A program made the translations under genes and the position numbers. DNA of 64,000 bases, taken from Dugong dugon. Taxonomy: Eukaryota > Chordata > Mammalia > Sirenia > Dugongidae. Location: contig CM057460.1 of assembly GCA_030035585.1 (NCBI GenBank), positions 128,634,714-128,698,713 on the forward strand. The letters run 5' to 3'. This document shows positions 21,400 through 33,169 of this stretch, piece by piece (the stretch's first letter is position 1; every line of letters begins with the position of its first letter). The notes beneath the pieces are model-generated. The model worked only from the letters and a program-made list of their open reading frames with translations, was not told the DNA's origin and searched no databases.

Positions 21400-22700
21400 T
21401 TGACTTACCCCTCATTAGGGGAAAGCGCATCCTCCAATAACTTCCTGAGAAAATACATATGTGGTCATGGGAGTTTTTGTTACATGATATTGTTTTGGCT
21501 GGGTAAAGAATTCTGTGTTGGAAATAATTTCTCACCAGAATTTTAAAGGTATTATTCCACTGTCTTCTAGCTTCTAGTGTTGCTATTAAGAAGGCACAAG
21601 CCATTCTGATTTTCCGATTCCTGATATCTTGGACTCCACAACCTGCCCCATTATGGAAGCTTATAATGTTTTCTGTGCATTCTTATTCTCTGAAATTTTA
21701 CAGTGATGTAACTTGGTGTGGTCTACTTTAACCTTTAACTACTTGTGTAAAGGTAAGGCCTTTCAGCCTGACAGTTAAAGTTCTTCAGTGCTTGTAAATA
21801 TCCTTGGATTATTTCATAGATGATTTCTTCCCCTTGTTTTCTCTTTTCACTCTTTCTGGAAATCATTCTCTTCAGATGTTAAATTTTTCTGACTATTTAT
21901 TGAAATTTCTTATTTTTTCTCATGTATTTTCCAATTATGTTTTATTTTTCTCTATGTCTTTGAATATTTCCTTGACTTTTTTAAAAATAGAATTCTATGA
22001 GCTTTTCTTTTTGCTATCACATTTATTTATTTGTTTATTTATTTTTCACTTTTCAAGAACTCCTTTTTGGTTTGCTGATGGTTCTTTTATAATAGCCACT
22101 TGTTCTTGTTTCATGGAGATAATATCTTCTCTCATTTATCTGAAGACGTTAATGAGATTTTTTTTCAAAATTTATTTTCTTTGAAAATTTGTTTTCTTTA
22201 CATTTCATTTTTTGCAAGTATGTGTGTCTTTACAAATTTTATATAAAGGTTTTTCTCAGATAGTGCTTATTCATTTGTTTATTTTGGTCTTCTTTTATTA
22301 TTAAAAATTTTCCTGAGATACTGAGTAATCCATAATTTTCTGCTTATATTTAAAAATAAATACTGAGAAACTGGTTGGAAACTCATGAAATTCCTGATTG
22401 GGTTTCAGTATTAAGTGTTCTGGCCCACTTTTTTCTTGGACTCAAGATCAGATGTTCATAACTTTATGGATATTCTCTTTCTGGTACAATTCACCAGAGA
22501 AGGATATATCAGTCTCCTGCTATAAACCTGGAAGCCAATTTTTAGAAGACGGTTTGGGGGTCTCAGGAATTGGTATGGAAATATCCACCACATACTCAAA
22601 TTGCTTCTTTTACAATTTTTTTTTTCTTTACATTAAAACAGGAAGGGATAAAGACAGTGTGGGCAGAAATGTGAGGAAAGAGACAGGTTAATGTGGCATG
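21400..22700 (-). mobile_element. HAL1-like / ancient L1 ORF1 relic
   Basis: The minus strand encodes a decayed ORF1-type C-terminal domain: a 96-codon frame at 21317-21604 contains LEARRQWNNTFKIL and FQHRILYPAK. These match the ARRQWDDIYKIL and QPRILYPAKL blocks of the young L1 ORF1 copies here. Upstream sequence (to about 22600) is T-rich on the plus strand, as an antisense Lys/Glu-rich coiled coil would be. No ORF2 follows, which fits the ORF1-only HAL1 family, though a truncated L1 cannot be excluded. Confidence 0.55.
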
Positions 22701-23750
22701 AAAATAAGGACATTTCTGTCCGTTTCTATATTCTTAGGGAAGCATGAAATAAGAACATGGGCACAGAATAAGGACAAGGAAGAGGTGTGGGAAATTTGTA
22801 GCAGGAGAAGCAAGCATGAAGTAGTCATTTTGGAAAAGTAAATAATAAAAACTCTGACTCTACCAAAAAATATTACATGAAATATATATATATATTATGT
22901 AAAAGTATTTGTGTATTATTTAGGATAGTCTAACTGCAATAACAGATGATTTTCAAAATGGACAATGAGCTAAACACAACAGAAGTCTATTTCATGTTCA
23001 TGTAATAGTGTTAGGCAGGTAGATAGGGTGGTGGGGTGACCCTCTTCCACATCATCTGTATAAGGCACAGGCTGATAGAGTCTCTGCTATCTTCAACGCT
23101 TGGCTTCCAAAGTTGCCAGGGTCTTCTTCATCCCAGCCAGAATGGAATAGCACAGTGGCAGTTTGGTTTGAGTTAGGACTAGATGTGGCATCTATTACTT
23201 CTGCTCAAATTACCCTGGCTGAAACTCAGTCAAATAATCACACCTAATTGGAAGCAAGGCTGAGAGATGTAATCCAGCTGTATGTCCAGCATACTGAAGA
23301 GGTTCTGGATTTTAATGAGCAACTAGTATGGGCATTCACATTTTAGAAAGATTTGTATTAAATATATAAAAGAAAATGTTATTTTAGAATCCAAGTATGT
23401 AGTCAATTATTTTTAAAGAGTTTATTTGAAACATCTAATTCCTTATAAGTTTCAGACAAATTAAAATGGTATTAAAATTTATAGAAATAATTTCAATAGC
23501 ATCACATTAAAGGTGATTATTATGTCATTAAAGTAGTGACTCACATGTGTATACAATGTATACTGTTCTGTATAAAAGAAACCCTTAGACTTTGTAAAAC
23601 TGCTCATGGTTCAAATACTTTACAATAAAAGAAATACTCATCTTCCTTTTTAAAGAGACGGTTATTTTTAATCACCCCAGCTTATTTTCACAGCTATTGA
23701 CTTCTTTTAATTCAGGTACCACAGTGTTTTACTCAATACTATTGATGTTA

Positions 23751-23912
23751 CTGTTAGATACCATTGAATCGATTTTAACTCATAGCAACCCCATGTGACA
23801 AAGTAGAATTGCCCCATAGAACTTTTTCCCTTAGATTCACTGAGTGGGTTCAAATCACCAAACTTTTTGTTAGCAACCAAGCTGAGCACTTAACCACTGC
23901 ACCACCAGGTTT
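23751..23912 (-). mobile_element. AfroSINE-type SINE
   Basis: This is an inverted copy. The plus strand reads ATTGAATCGATTTTAACTCA at the SINE 3' side and TTAACCACTGCACCACCAGG at the tRNA-like head. The copy is diverged. Confidence 0.85.
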
Positions 23913-24310
23913 TCTGTGGTACCAAGTTACCATGTTACAGTGGATATAACATTTTAAGGAGTAAAAAAACTCCAAATATGGAAGTAAGAAAATTCAACTG
24001 ATTAAAACACTCTGTTACTCTGCCTGACACTGACTATACTCTTTAGAGATATTACTTTTCTTTACGGAACATAAGAATCACAGAGTAGCTGAACAAAACC
24101 CATTTTTACTTTAAGCCACACTATATGACACTAAAAAATAATCATAATCTGGGATCAATCTTTTTAACTCACACATTAAAATTAAATGTTAAAAGGTGTA
24201 TCCCCACCTTGTGAATTTTAAAAATTTTATCATTAGTGTTGCTTCAGTTTTAGATATATATATTTGTGTACACACATACAAACTTACACATACACACACA
24301 ATATAGGTGT

Positions 24311-24400
24311 TTTGTTTCACTTACCACTTGCTCTCAAGTCAATTCTGACTCATATAGACCCAGTGTGTGTCAGAGTAGAACTATGCTCCATAGGGTTTTC
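24311..24400 (-). mobile_element. AfroSINE fragment
   Basis: This is a partial inverted SINE. AATTCTGACTCATATAGACC and AGAGTAGAACTATGCTCCAT match the SINE body, but the tRNA-like head is missing or lost. Confidence 0.7.
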
Positions 24401-25212
24401 TCGTGGTGGTTTAAAACACAGCTATTTTGTTTTTTTTTCTTTTTAATGATACGACTTCACAAAAAATAGAATGAAAAAGGAGCAAACTCACCATTTGACA
24501 TTCTGTTTCCATTCATTCACATCTCTCTGCAACTCTATCATTTTGATCTAATGGGCTCCAGCAAAAGATGAAAGTTTTCATGGTGTGTAAGCCAAACTTG
24601 CATTGTTGTTTTTAAGTTACATAGGGATGAAAGGAAAATGCTGTCCTTACTCTTTGATTATTTTTTCATATATATAACTTAGAAAGTGACTGTAAAAATC
24701 AAAACTTTCCATGGGTCTAGTTCACACAAAGGAAGCTTCTCATGGCCAGTTTAGAAGAATAAACAACCAAGTCCTGAATGTTTGAAAAACTATCCCCAGG
24801 CAAGAGCTACCGCATTTCAAACATTTAAAGTTGCCTTCATGAATGACGGCCTATCTTCCAGTAAGGAGATTCATATGTGCAGCATAATTATTTCATACTT
24901 AGTGGTGGTGCCATTGGGAGCTGCTCCGATTACTCTTGGGTTGGGAGATGACCATGAACCATGTGATCGCAGTGGTTCTCAGTTTCAATGCTTCTGTTTT
25001 GCATAATGTATCAGTGTGTCTATTTTCTCTCAACTTCAGGAATAAGGACAGGATTTCAAAGGAGAATAAAATCTGAATATGCTGTTCAGACTTACTTCCT
25101 ATACTTAAAAAGCATAGTGGACTTTTTCTTAGACACTAAAAATCATCAAGAAATATATTTCTAACTAGAGGTGATGACAACAACAAAAAATTTCCACTTA
25201 CCTAAATGTATT

Positions 25213-25376
25213 TGAGGGAGCCCTATTGGTGCAGTGGTTAAGCGTTTGGCTGCCAAAAGGTTGGCAGCTCGAATCCACCAGTCGCTCCTTGAAAACTCTG
25301 TAGGGGCAGTTCTACTCTGTTCTGCAAGGTCACTATGAGTAGGAATCAACTCGATGGCATTGTTGTTGTTGTTTTT
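25213..25376 (+). mobile_element. AfroSINE-type SINE with target-site duplication
   Basis: This copy has the head GGAGCCCTATTGGTGCAGTG, the box-B-like AGCTCGAATCCACCAGTCGC, a body, and the 3' end GGAATCAACTCGATGGCATT with a (TTG)n tail. The 10-bp duplication TAAATGTATT flanks it at 25203-25212 and 25377-25386, which fixes its ends. Confidence 0.93.
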
Positions 25377-26460
25377 TAAATGTATTGTATTGGAAGGGAA
25401 GGGAGAAAACTTGTCTTGATTTTGAGGAATATTACATACTTTATAAAAACAAGAGCTGGTAAAATGTTTCTTTTCCAAATTATGCTTTTCAGAACTTAAT
25501 GTTATAAGTAATATGGAATTAAAAACTATCCAAATATTACTTTGTAAAAATTATTCTCCTTTTATTGATGATTAAAGTAAGACAAAGTTGGCATAAATTG
25601 CAGATGATGAAAACCATAGCTTTTAGTATCAGTATAATAATCAAGATTATCTGATGCAAGGTGATATCTTGGGTGCTGTGTCTTGCTGAGTTTTTAATAT
25701 CACAGCATGACAAGCATAGAATCTGAACATCACTGTTCTGAAATGACGAACAGCATGCCAGAATGTCTAGATTTTGGCTGATCATTTTTGTGAGAACTTC
25801 ATTGTTGTACATTTGAGAGATTACATATCTTCATAACACTGCTCCCTTAAATTATGGTGATGGAGTGATTTCCCTGATCCTTCAAGGACCTTTGGTTTTG
25901 AACATATGAGCATGTCAAAGAAGCTCTAGGAGATTCTTTATGATTCATGGTAGTCTAGAAACATGACATCTAAGAAAACACAATTTTTTAAAAAATCTAC
26001 AGTATAAATGATCCAGTTATGCAATATGGTAAATTAGAGGTGGCAGCAAAAATGTCACCATCCACCATTCAGCTCTCCAGAAATTCTTCATGTACCACAT
26101 ACTCCTTTCAAAGATATCTACTTATCATCTCTTATATCAATTCTTTTCTCTTCATCCTCATTGCTTTCCTCTACTCAGGATTTCATCATCTTTCATTTGG
26201 ACTCCTTGTGTTATCGCCTAACAGTCTTACTCCATACTGGGGGAGGGATCACGTTTTATAAGATGACTACAAAAGAACTTCTGAGGAGAGGAATTTGAGT
26301 GATATCTAAATGGCAAGAATAATCCATCCCTGAGAGATCTAAGAGAAGAATGTGCACAAGCAGAAGGAACTGCAAGTGCAAAGGCTCTGAGGGGGAAATA
26401 AACTCTTGGGTATCTGAGGATAAGAAAGGGAGTCCAGGGAAGTGGATCACAGGGAGTCAC

Positions 26461-26575
26461 CTGTCCACCATGAGTGACCCTGAAGGTATTTGAAATACCA
26501 GTGGCATAGCTTCCAGCGTCACAGCAACAGGCAAATCACCACAGTATGACAAACTGACAGATGAGTAGTGGTAAA
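26461..26575 (-). mobile_element. Isolated RTE 5'-end-like fragment
   Basis: The plus strand CAGTGGCATAGCTTCCAGCG and CACAGTATGACAAACTGACA match the stretch at 35498-35590, which looks like the 5' extremity of the minus-strand RTE there. Only about 115 bp is present, with no 3' end nearby. A 5'-only piece is unusual for a LINE, so it could instead be an independent repeat. Confidence 0.55.
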
Positions 26576-29047
26576 ACTTGGCATGAAGAGAAATTTGTGA
26601 AAAGTTGACAGGAATCTCATTAAGAAGCTCTTACAGGCCATAATAAGAAATGTGGCTTTATCATACCAGAAGATTAAAAGAAAAGAAAAATAATCAGTAG
26701 AATGCAAAATTGTTATTGAGAGCAAACATAATATTGCATGTCGTTTCTTTCCTCAATGCTTATCAGAGTGTCTGATTTATAGTAGGCAAGAAATAAATAT
26801 GTGTTGAATACACACACAAATCTCATTGGTTGAAAGGATATACTAATAGTGTGAGTAGTATCTTTTTGTAATAATTCCATATTTTCATCTCATATTCAAT
26901 TCTTAGATAATGTGCATATATATGATGAATGATGTGGCCAGGGCTTTGGTTCCCACACAAGAATAAAAGTGTAGTGTATTTCTATTCAGGGGTCTTCAGA
27001 GTATCTACTTCAAGATACAATGAAAGCCTCCCAATATAAGAATCAAGCTTTTAAATATAACCCAAATTTGACCACTTGAAACTGACTTTGGATCCCCTGG
27101 CAAGGTCCATTTGCATGTATTTTTCAGCATTTAAGGGTCAATTTTCATATCTTCTGCCATAATTTTAACATTTTTAGAAGGATCATCAGAAAAGATTCCA
27201 TGATAAAGAGCATTAAAACACCTACTCACAAGGCACACACGCATGCACTCCAATTGGCTCAAACTGAATGGGCAGAATTCAGCAAGATAGTCCTTATTAT
27301 TACAGAATTGCTCTGGGATATTCTCCTACCTCAAAATAAAAATCCTTATACATGCAACTATAGAAGCTCAAACAGACATTAAATCTTTAACACATCCCTA
27401 GCTATATAACCGTCACCTAGACAGACTTGGCTGGAGAGGAAAGTACTTTACCTCGGCACTCCTGCTATACTTTGAGGTTTCCCTGAGAGTTAAGTACATC
27501 ATGCACTCTCAAAACACAGAAGGGGACTTTGAAAGACATGGAGAAAACCTGGTTTGTGTGTCAGTAGAGATATTAATACTGTGGGTATGGTTCACATCTA
27601 TGCATGCTTTTTGCTACATTGAATCAAACTTCATTTTGGAGAAATTGAGACCCAATAAGACCACCATGCAAATTATATCTCTAGAGTGTGTTGGACACTT
27701 TGGGAGATGCAATGTCTTTCATGCAACTCCGATACCAGGAGGCAAACAAAGATCTAATATGCTGCTTGGCAATTGACTTATGGTGTCCACCAACTGATTT
27801 TCTAGTAGCTTCAGAGTTAATGAAAAGGTATACGGCTTCAATACCAAGAAGAAAAAAATGTATTTGAATATATTTGAGTCATACATTCTCATTACTGTTG
27901 GAAAGAAGGATTTGCATTTGGCAGATCTTTTCAGTTACACACTATAAAGTAAGAGAATGTTTTGTTCATCCTGGCAGGAATAATATTTTCCCTTTTAGAT
28001 TTATTTTTAAAGTAATTTGCTGATTGAGAAGTCACATAGGTAAATCATTTTCTACAGAAATAATGACATTCCCAGGCCAGCAGGCTTTAGTTCAAAATGC
28101 TAAACCAGGCACCATCCAGAATATCCATTTCCAAACTCTATGCCAATGGAATCAAACCCTGGCATCCTCAACCTATGTTTGAATGAGTAACATACTTTTA
28201 AAACAGACCTGGCAAATCAAAACTCCTTTAGATTTTTCACTCTGGCTCAGAGATATAATGACATGCTTAAAGTTGATTTAACTATTTAATACAAAGCATC
28301 AACACCTGACTGAATATTAATCATGGGAAAAGGTAACATTTAATTATTAAAAGAGCCACTAAGTGGTTTAAAACCAAAGTCTATGATGTAAGTGTATATT
28401 AGAGGCCCTAAAAATGTGCAGCTTTCAATGCTCCTAGTCCTAATTGCACTGGTTATTAATCTCACTAGGACATTCTCTTGTATGAGTTATTCGCCGTTCA
28501 ATATTCTGCGAGTCTTGTTTCCCTGACTACGTCCTAAGTTCTGCAAGGGTAAGGAAATAATCATCTATTATATTTCTTCTATAGCCTCCTTCCCTTCTTT
28601 CATTCATTCAGTGTTTATTGAGTGCCTGCTATTTTCTAAGCAGCATACTGGGAGTTGCAAATACAAACATCAGTTGACCTTTCCCTTGAGAATTTCAATT
28701 TAATAACAGTTAAAAAAAAAAAGATATGAAAACAATTATAACGTACCGGGGAAAGTGTTATATTGCAGACGTGAATAATGTTATGGGACAAGAGATGGGA
28801 AACCACACTGATTTGGGATTTGGGGAAAAATTCCCCAAAACTACATTGAGCCTGATCTTGAAAAATGAGCGGGATTTAAACCAGAGAAAAAACGTGAAGA
28901 CCCTTTCAGGCCAAGAGGAAAGGCCTAAAGGCCCAAAAGGGAAGTGTAGTTGCATTAGTGCTTGCACCATTTAGCTTTGGCTGGGAGAAAACACCTTCCC
29001 CAGAAATCTTGCTGTAATTATGTGAGTTCAATAAGATTAATAGGAAT

Positions 29048-29145
29048 ATAATAAATCCCCGAAACTCGTTGCCATCGAGTCAATTCCAACACATAGCAAC
29101 CCTATAGGACAGGATAGAAATGCCACCTAGGGTTTCCAAGGCATG
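29048..29145 (-). mobile_element. AfroSINE, 5'-truncated, with target-site duplication
   Basis: This is an inverted SINE 3' part (GTTGCCATCGAGTCAATTCC, then ACAGGATAGAAATGCCACC). The 10-bp duplication TAATAGGAAT at 29038-29047 and 29146-29155 brackets it, so it inserted already truncated. Confidence 0.82.
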
Positions 29146-29189
29146 TAATAGGAATGTAAATCATGAGCAATATAGCAGAGATGTGTGGT

Positions 29190-29410
29190 TAAAGGCAGGT
29201 AATTTGGAGCCAGATTGCCTGGGTGTGAATTCTAACCTGAATACTTAAATGCTGTGTGACTTTGAGCAACTTATTTAAGTACTGTAAGCTTCTGCTTCCT
29301 AGCCTGTAAATTGGGGATAATATTAGTAACTACCTCATTATTGTTAGGAATAAATTAAATAATCTTTATAAAGTTCTTAGAAAAGTGATGGGTGTGTGAT
29401 AATGCTCCAT
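29190..29410 (+). mobile_element. MIR (ancient mammalian SINE)
   Basis: The sequence contains GGAGCCAGATTGCCTGGGTG, then TGTGTGACTTTGAGCAACTT and CTGTAAATTGGGGATAATA. These are the conserved core and flanks of MIR in plus orientation. Confidence 0.88.
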
Positions 29411-30692
29411 AAAGATTAGCTACTCATATTTGATTTGAATCATTCACTTTTTTAACAGCTTTACTGAGTTATAATTCACATACCATATAATTAATCTATT
29501 TAAAGTATACAATTCAATGCTCTTTACCAAATTAATAGGGTTTTGCAACCATTTCCACAATATAATTTTAGAATATTTTCTTTCCCTGAAAAAGAAACCT
29601 CATACTCATTAGAAGTCACTCCCTATTTCCTCCAACCCCCCTAAGCACCCCCCTGCCCCGCAGACATATGTAACCACTAATCTATTTTCTATTTCTATAG
29701 ATTTGCCTAATTTGGACATGTCATAAAAAAATCAATCATACAATCTGTAGTATTTATTGTCTGACTTCAATCAGCATAAAGTTTTCAAGTTTCTTCATGT
29801 TGTAGTATGTATTTCATGACTTATTATTTGAATAATATTGTACTGTATGAATAGACCACATTTTATTCATTTATTCACCAGTTGATGGACATTTGAGTTG
29901 TTATGCTTTTTGGCTATTATGAATAATGTTACTACGAGCATTTGTGTACAAGTTTTTGTGTGAATGTATGTTTTCGTTTCTCTTGAGTATATAACTAGGA
30001 GTGGAATTGCTGGGTCATATGGTAACTCTATCTTTAACATTTTGAAAAAATGCCAAACTGTTTGCCAAAGCACCTGCACAATTTTACATCCCCATCAGCA
30101 ATGCATGAGCGTTCTAATTTTTCCACATCCTCATCAACACTTGTAATTGTCTGACTTCTTATTATAAGGTTCCTAGTGAAAATGAAGCAGTATCTTATTG
30201 TAGTTTAGATCTGCATTTCCCTAATGACTAGTGATGCTGAGGCTTCTTTGGTGTGCTTATTGACCATTTGTGTATCTTCTTTTTTGAAATGTTTATTCAA
30301 ATACTTTGCCAATTTTTGTAATTGGATTATTTGTCTTTTTATTACTGAATTAGAAGACTTCTCTATGTATTCTAGATAAAACTTATTTTTCAGATATTCC
30401 ATTTGTAAAATTCTCATATTCTGTCAGTTCCATCATTAATTTTCAGTGGTATAGTTTGAAACACAAATATTTTTAATTTTTAATTTTATTTTCAATGTAT
30501 CTATTTTTTCTTTTGTCTGTTGTAACTTTGGTGTGGTATATAAGGAACATTACCCAATCCAAGGTCACAAACATTTACATCTATGTTTTCTTCTAAGAAT
30601 GTTATAGTTTTAGCTCATATGTTTACGTTTACGATCTATTTTGAGTTAATTTTTGTGTTTGTTTTCAGTTTTTAGTGTACAAATCTTGGACC

Positions 30693-30805
30693 TATCCGTG
30701 GCAGCTACTTCCATAAAAAGTATAGCCTTAGAAACTCTATGGGGCAGTTCTACTCTGTCCTATAGGATTGCTATAAGTCAAAATCAACTTGACAGCAGTG
30801 AGTAT
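30693..30805 (+). mobile_element. AfroSINE fragment inside L1-F
   Basis: The body segment AACTCTATGGGGCAGTTCTA and 3' part AAATCAACTTGACAGCAGTG are present. The tRNA-like head is replaced by poorly matching sequence. Confidence 0.8.
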
Positions 30806-31580
30806 TATATTTTTTTATGCTATTGTAAATGTAATTGTTTTTAAAATTTTATTTTCTGATTTTTCATTACTAAGATATGGAAATCCAATAGATTTTTGTA
30901 TATTGATATGTATCCTGGAAACTTGCTAAACTAATTTAATACCTGTAATACTTTTTAACAGATTCCCTAGGATTTTATATATGCAAAGCACATTATCTCC
31001 AAATAGGTATAGTTTTAATTCTCCCTTTTACATCCGGATTCGTTATATTTCCTTTTTTGTCTGATTGTCCTGGCTAGACTCTCCAGTGCAATGTCAAATA
31101 AAAATGGTAAGAGCAGACACCCTTTTCTTGGTTCTCATCCTACAAGGAAAGAAATCAGGCTTTCACAATTAAGTATAATGTTAACTGTGGGGTTTTGGTA
31201 GATGCCCTTTATTTGGTTGAGGAATTTCCCTTCTATTCCTAGTTAACAGCAATCTTTTTTTTTTTTTTTTTAGTAAAAGGATTTTGCATTTTTATGAAAC
31301 TATTAAGAAGGTCATGTGGCTTTTTTCCCTTTATATTATTAATGAGGTTTATTACATCAATTGATTTTCAGATGCTAAACCAACCTTGAATTCCTGTAAT
31401 AAATCTTACTTGGTCTTTGTATATACTTTTTTAATATACATTGTAGGAACCAATCTCCTAATATTTTGTTGAGGATTTATGCAACTATATCCATAAGAGT
31501 TAATGATCTGTAGTTTAGCTTTCTTGTAATGTCTTTATCTGGTTTTGGTATTAGGGTAATGCTGACCTAATGAAATATAT

Positions 31581-31779
31581 TAGGATGGTGCAAATGGTTA
31601 AGCACTCAGCTACTAGCTGAAAGGCTGGTGGTTTCAACCCACACAGAGGAGCATTAGAACACAGGTCTGGCGACCTGCCTGCAAAAAGTCACAGCCTTGA
31701 AAACCTGATGGAGGAGTTCTACTCTGCACATATGGGATTTCCATGAGTTACAATCTTATCAAAGGCAACTAACAACAAC
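31581..31779 (+). mobile_element. AfroSINE, long variant, inside L1-F
   Basis: The head (GGTGCAAATGGTTAAGCACT) is followed by an extra segment containing GGTCTGGCGACCTGCCTGCA before the common body (GAGGAGTTCTACTCTGCACA). The end is AACTAACAACAAC. The extra segment is absent from the short copies such as 25213-25376 and is shared with 40976-41150. Confidence 0.82.
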
Positions 31780-32004
31780 TATTATATTTGAAAGCTATTA
31801 GGAAGCTCTCCTCACCTTCTATTTTCTTCAAGAGATTATATAGATTTGATATTATTTCTTCCTTAAATGATTGATAGAATTCATGAGCAAAAACCATCTG
31901 GGTCTGGTACTTTCTTTTTTGGAAATGTATTAGTTTTTAATTCCATTTATTTATAGATATTGGTTTAGTCATATTATCTATTTTTTCCTTGTGCAAATTT
32001 TTGT

Positions 32005-32146
32005 AGTTTGTGTCTTTTAAGGAATTAATCTGTTTCATCTAGTTATCAAATTTGTGGGCATAGCATTGTTCATAATATTTCCTCACAACTCTATGCCCAC
32101 AAATTTGATAGATGAAACAGACCAATTCCTTGTAAGACATAAACCA
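32005..32146. repeat. Imperfect inverted repeat (arms about 60 bp)
   Basis: The left arm is about 32005-32068 and the right arm about 32086-32146, with a spacer of about 17 bp. The core CAAATTTGTGGGCATAG is exactly complementary to CTATGCCCACAAATTTG. A few mismatches and one 4-bp indel occur in the rest. Both arms come from the same stretch of L1 ORF2 in opposite orientation. Confidence 0.85.
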
Positions 32147-32165
32147 AAAAAATTTACACAACAAC
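32086..32165 (+). mobile_element. Short plus-strand L1 ORF2 fragment
   Basis: This fragment (ACTCTATGCCCACAAATTTG, then GACCAATTCCTTGTAAGACA) is an old L1 ORF2 segment. It is inverted relative to L1-F and begins exactly where L1-F is interrupted. It forms the right arm of the inverted repeat. Confidence 0.75.
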
Positions 32166-32382
32166 ATAAATAATGACTATACACATGGACTTTGCCAGAT
32201 GGAACACACAGGAATCAAATCTACTTCAGTGGGAAGAGTTGATGGAGAAGCTCAATATCATCAGTCAGAACAGGGCCAAGGGCTGACTGCGGAACAGATC
32301 ATCAATTGCTCGTGTGCAAGTTCAAACTGAAGCAGAAGAAAATGAAAACAAGTCCATGAGAGCCAAAGTATGACCTTGAGTA

Positions 32383-32383
<1 letters not shown>
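32166..32383 (+). mobile_element. RTE fragment (end of endonuclease region)
   Basis: CACATGGACTTTGCCAGATG and following bases match the complement of 34440-34640 in the neighbouring minus-strand RTE. It is followed immediately by the (GTT)n start of that element. Together with 35591-35788 it may be one plus-strand RTE split by the minus-strand insertion. Confidence 0.8.

Positions 32384-32413
<30 letters not shown>
32384..32413. repeat. (GTT)10 microsatellite, the RTE 3' tail
   Basis: Ten GTT units form the inverted (AAC)n tail of the minus-strand RTE that follows. RTE elements characteristically end in short tandem repeats rather than poly(A). Confidence 0.9.
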
Positions 32414-33169
32414 AGGTGTCATCAGGTTGGTTCCAACTCATAGTGACCCTATGCACCACAGAACGAAACACTGTCTGGTCCTGCGCCATGCTCACAATTG
32501 TTGTTATGCTTGAGCCCATTGTTGTAGCCACTGTGTCAATCCATCTTGTTGAGGGTCTTCCTCTTTTTCACTGACCCTGTGCTTTACCAAGCATGATGTC
32601 CTTCTCCAGGGACTGATTCCTCCTGACAACATGTCCAAAGTATGTAAGATGTAGTATCACCATCATTCCTTCTAAGGAGTATTCTGGTTGTACTTCTTTC
32701 AAGACAGATTTGTTTGTTTTTTTGGCAGTCCACGGTATAGTCAATATTCTTCATCAGCACCACAATTCAAAGGCATCAATTCTTCTTCAGTCTTCCTTAT
32801 TCATTGTCCAGCTTTTGCATGCATATGATGTGATTGAAAATACCATATCTTGGGTCAGGTGCACCTTAGTCTTCAAGATGACATCTTTGCTTTTCAACAC
32901 TTTAAAGAAGTCTTTTCCAGCAGATTTCCCAATGTAATGTGTCTTTTGATTTCCTGACTGCTGCTTCCATGGGTGTTGATTGTGGATTCAAGTAAAATGA
33001 AATCCTTGACAACTTCAATCTTTTCTCCGTTTATCATGGTGTTGCTTATTGGTCCAGTAGTGAGGATTTTTGTTTTCTTTATGTTGAAGTGTAATCCATA
33101 CTGAAAGCTGTGGTCTTTGAGTCCTCTTCACTTTCAGCAATCAAGGTTGTGTCATCTGCATGTAGCAGG

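Larger units (their letters stand above)
22701..29037. other. Mostly single-copy-like non-coding DNA with scattered old repeats
   Basis: No coding gene is supported; all frames are short and show no domain I recognise. SINEs and an RTE 5' fragment are listed separately. About 22920-23345 resembles an old interspersed repeat (ACACAACAGAAGTCTATTTC) of a family I cannot name. About 26740-26810 ends in an AGTAGGCAAGAAATAAATAT-like tail of L2/MIR type, and about 28590-28680 looks like an inverted L2-type 3' end. The rest shows nothing specific. Confidence 0.5.
29440..32085 (-). mobile_element. L1-F: ancient LINE-1, left part
   Basis: This is a diverged minus-strand LINE-1. It covers the 3'UTR (29440-29800), the ORF2 C-terminal region (for example GTGGAATTGCTGGGTCATAT, inverted) and the RT region up to about 32085. 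It resumes at 35789 after the composite insertion described below. Frames are all broken. Two SINEs lie inside it. Confidence 0.88.

Noticed and set aside
25213-25290. tRNA-like heads of SINEs as tRNA genes
   Set aside because: They resemble box A and box B regions but lack a complete cloverleaf and are joined to the SINE body.
28726-28974. 82-codon frame with an opposite-strand frame of similar length
   Set aside because: Both frames lie in the same DNA with no known domain; overlapping open frames on both strands suggest chance.
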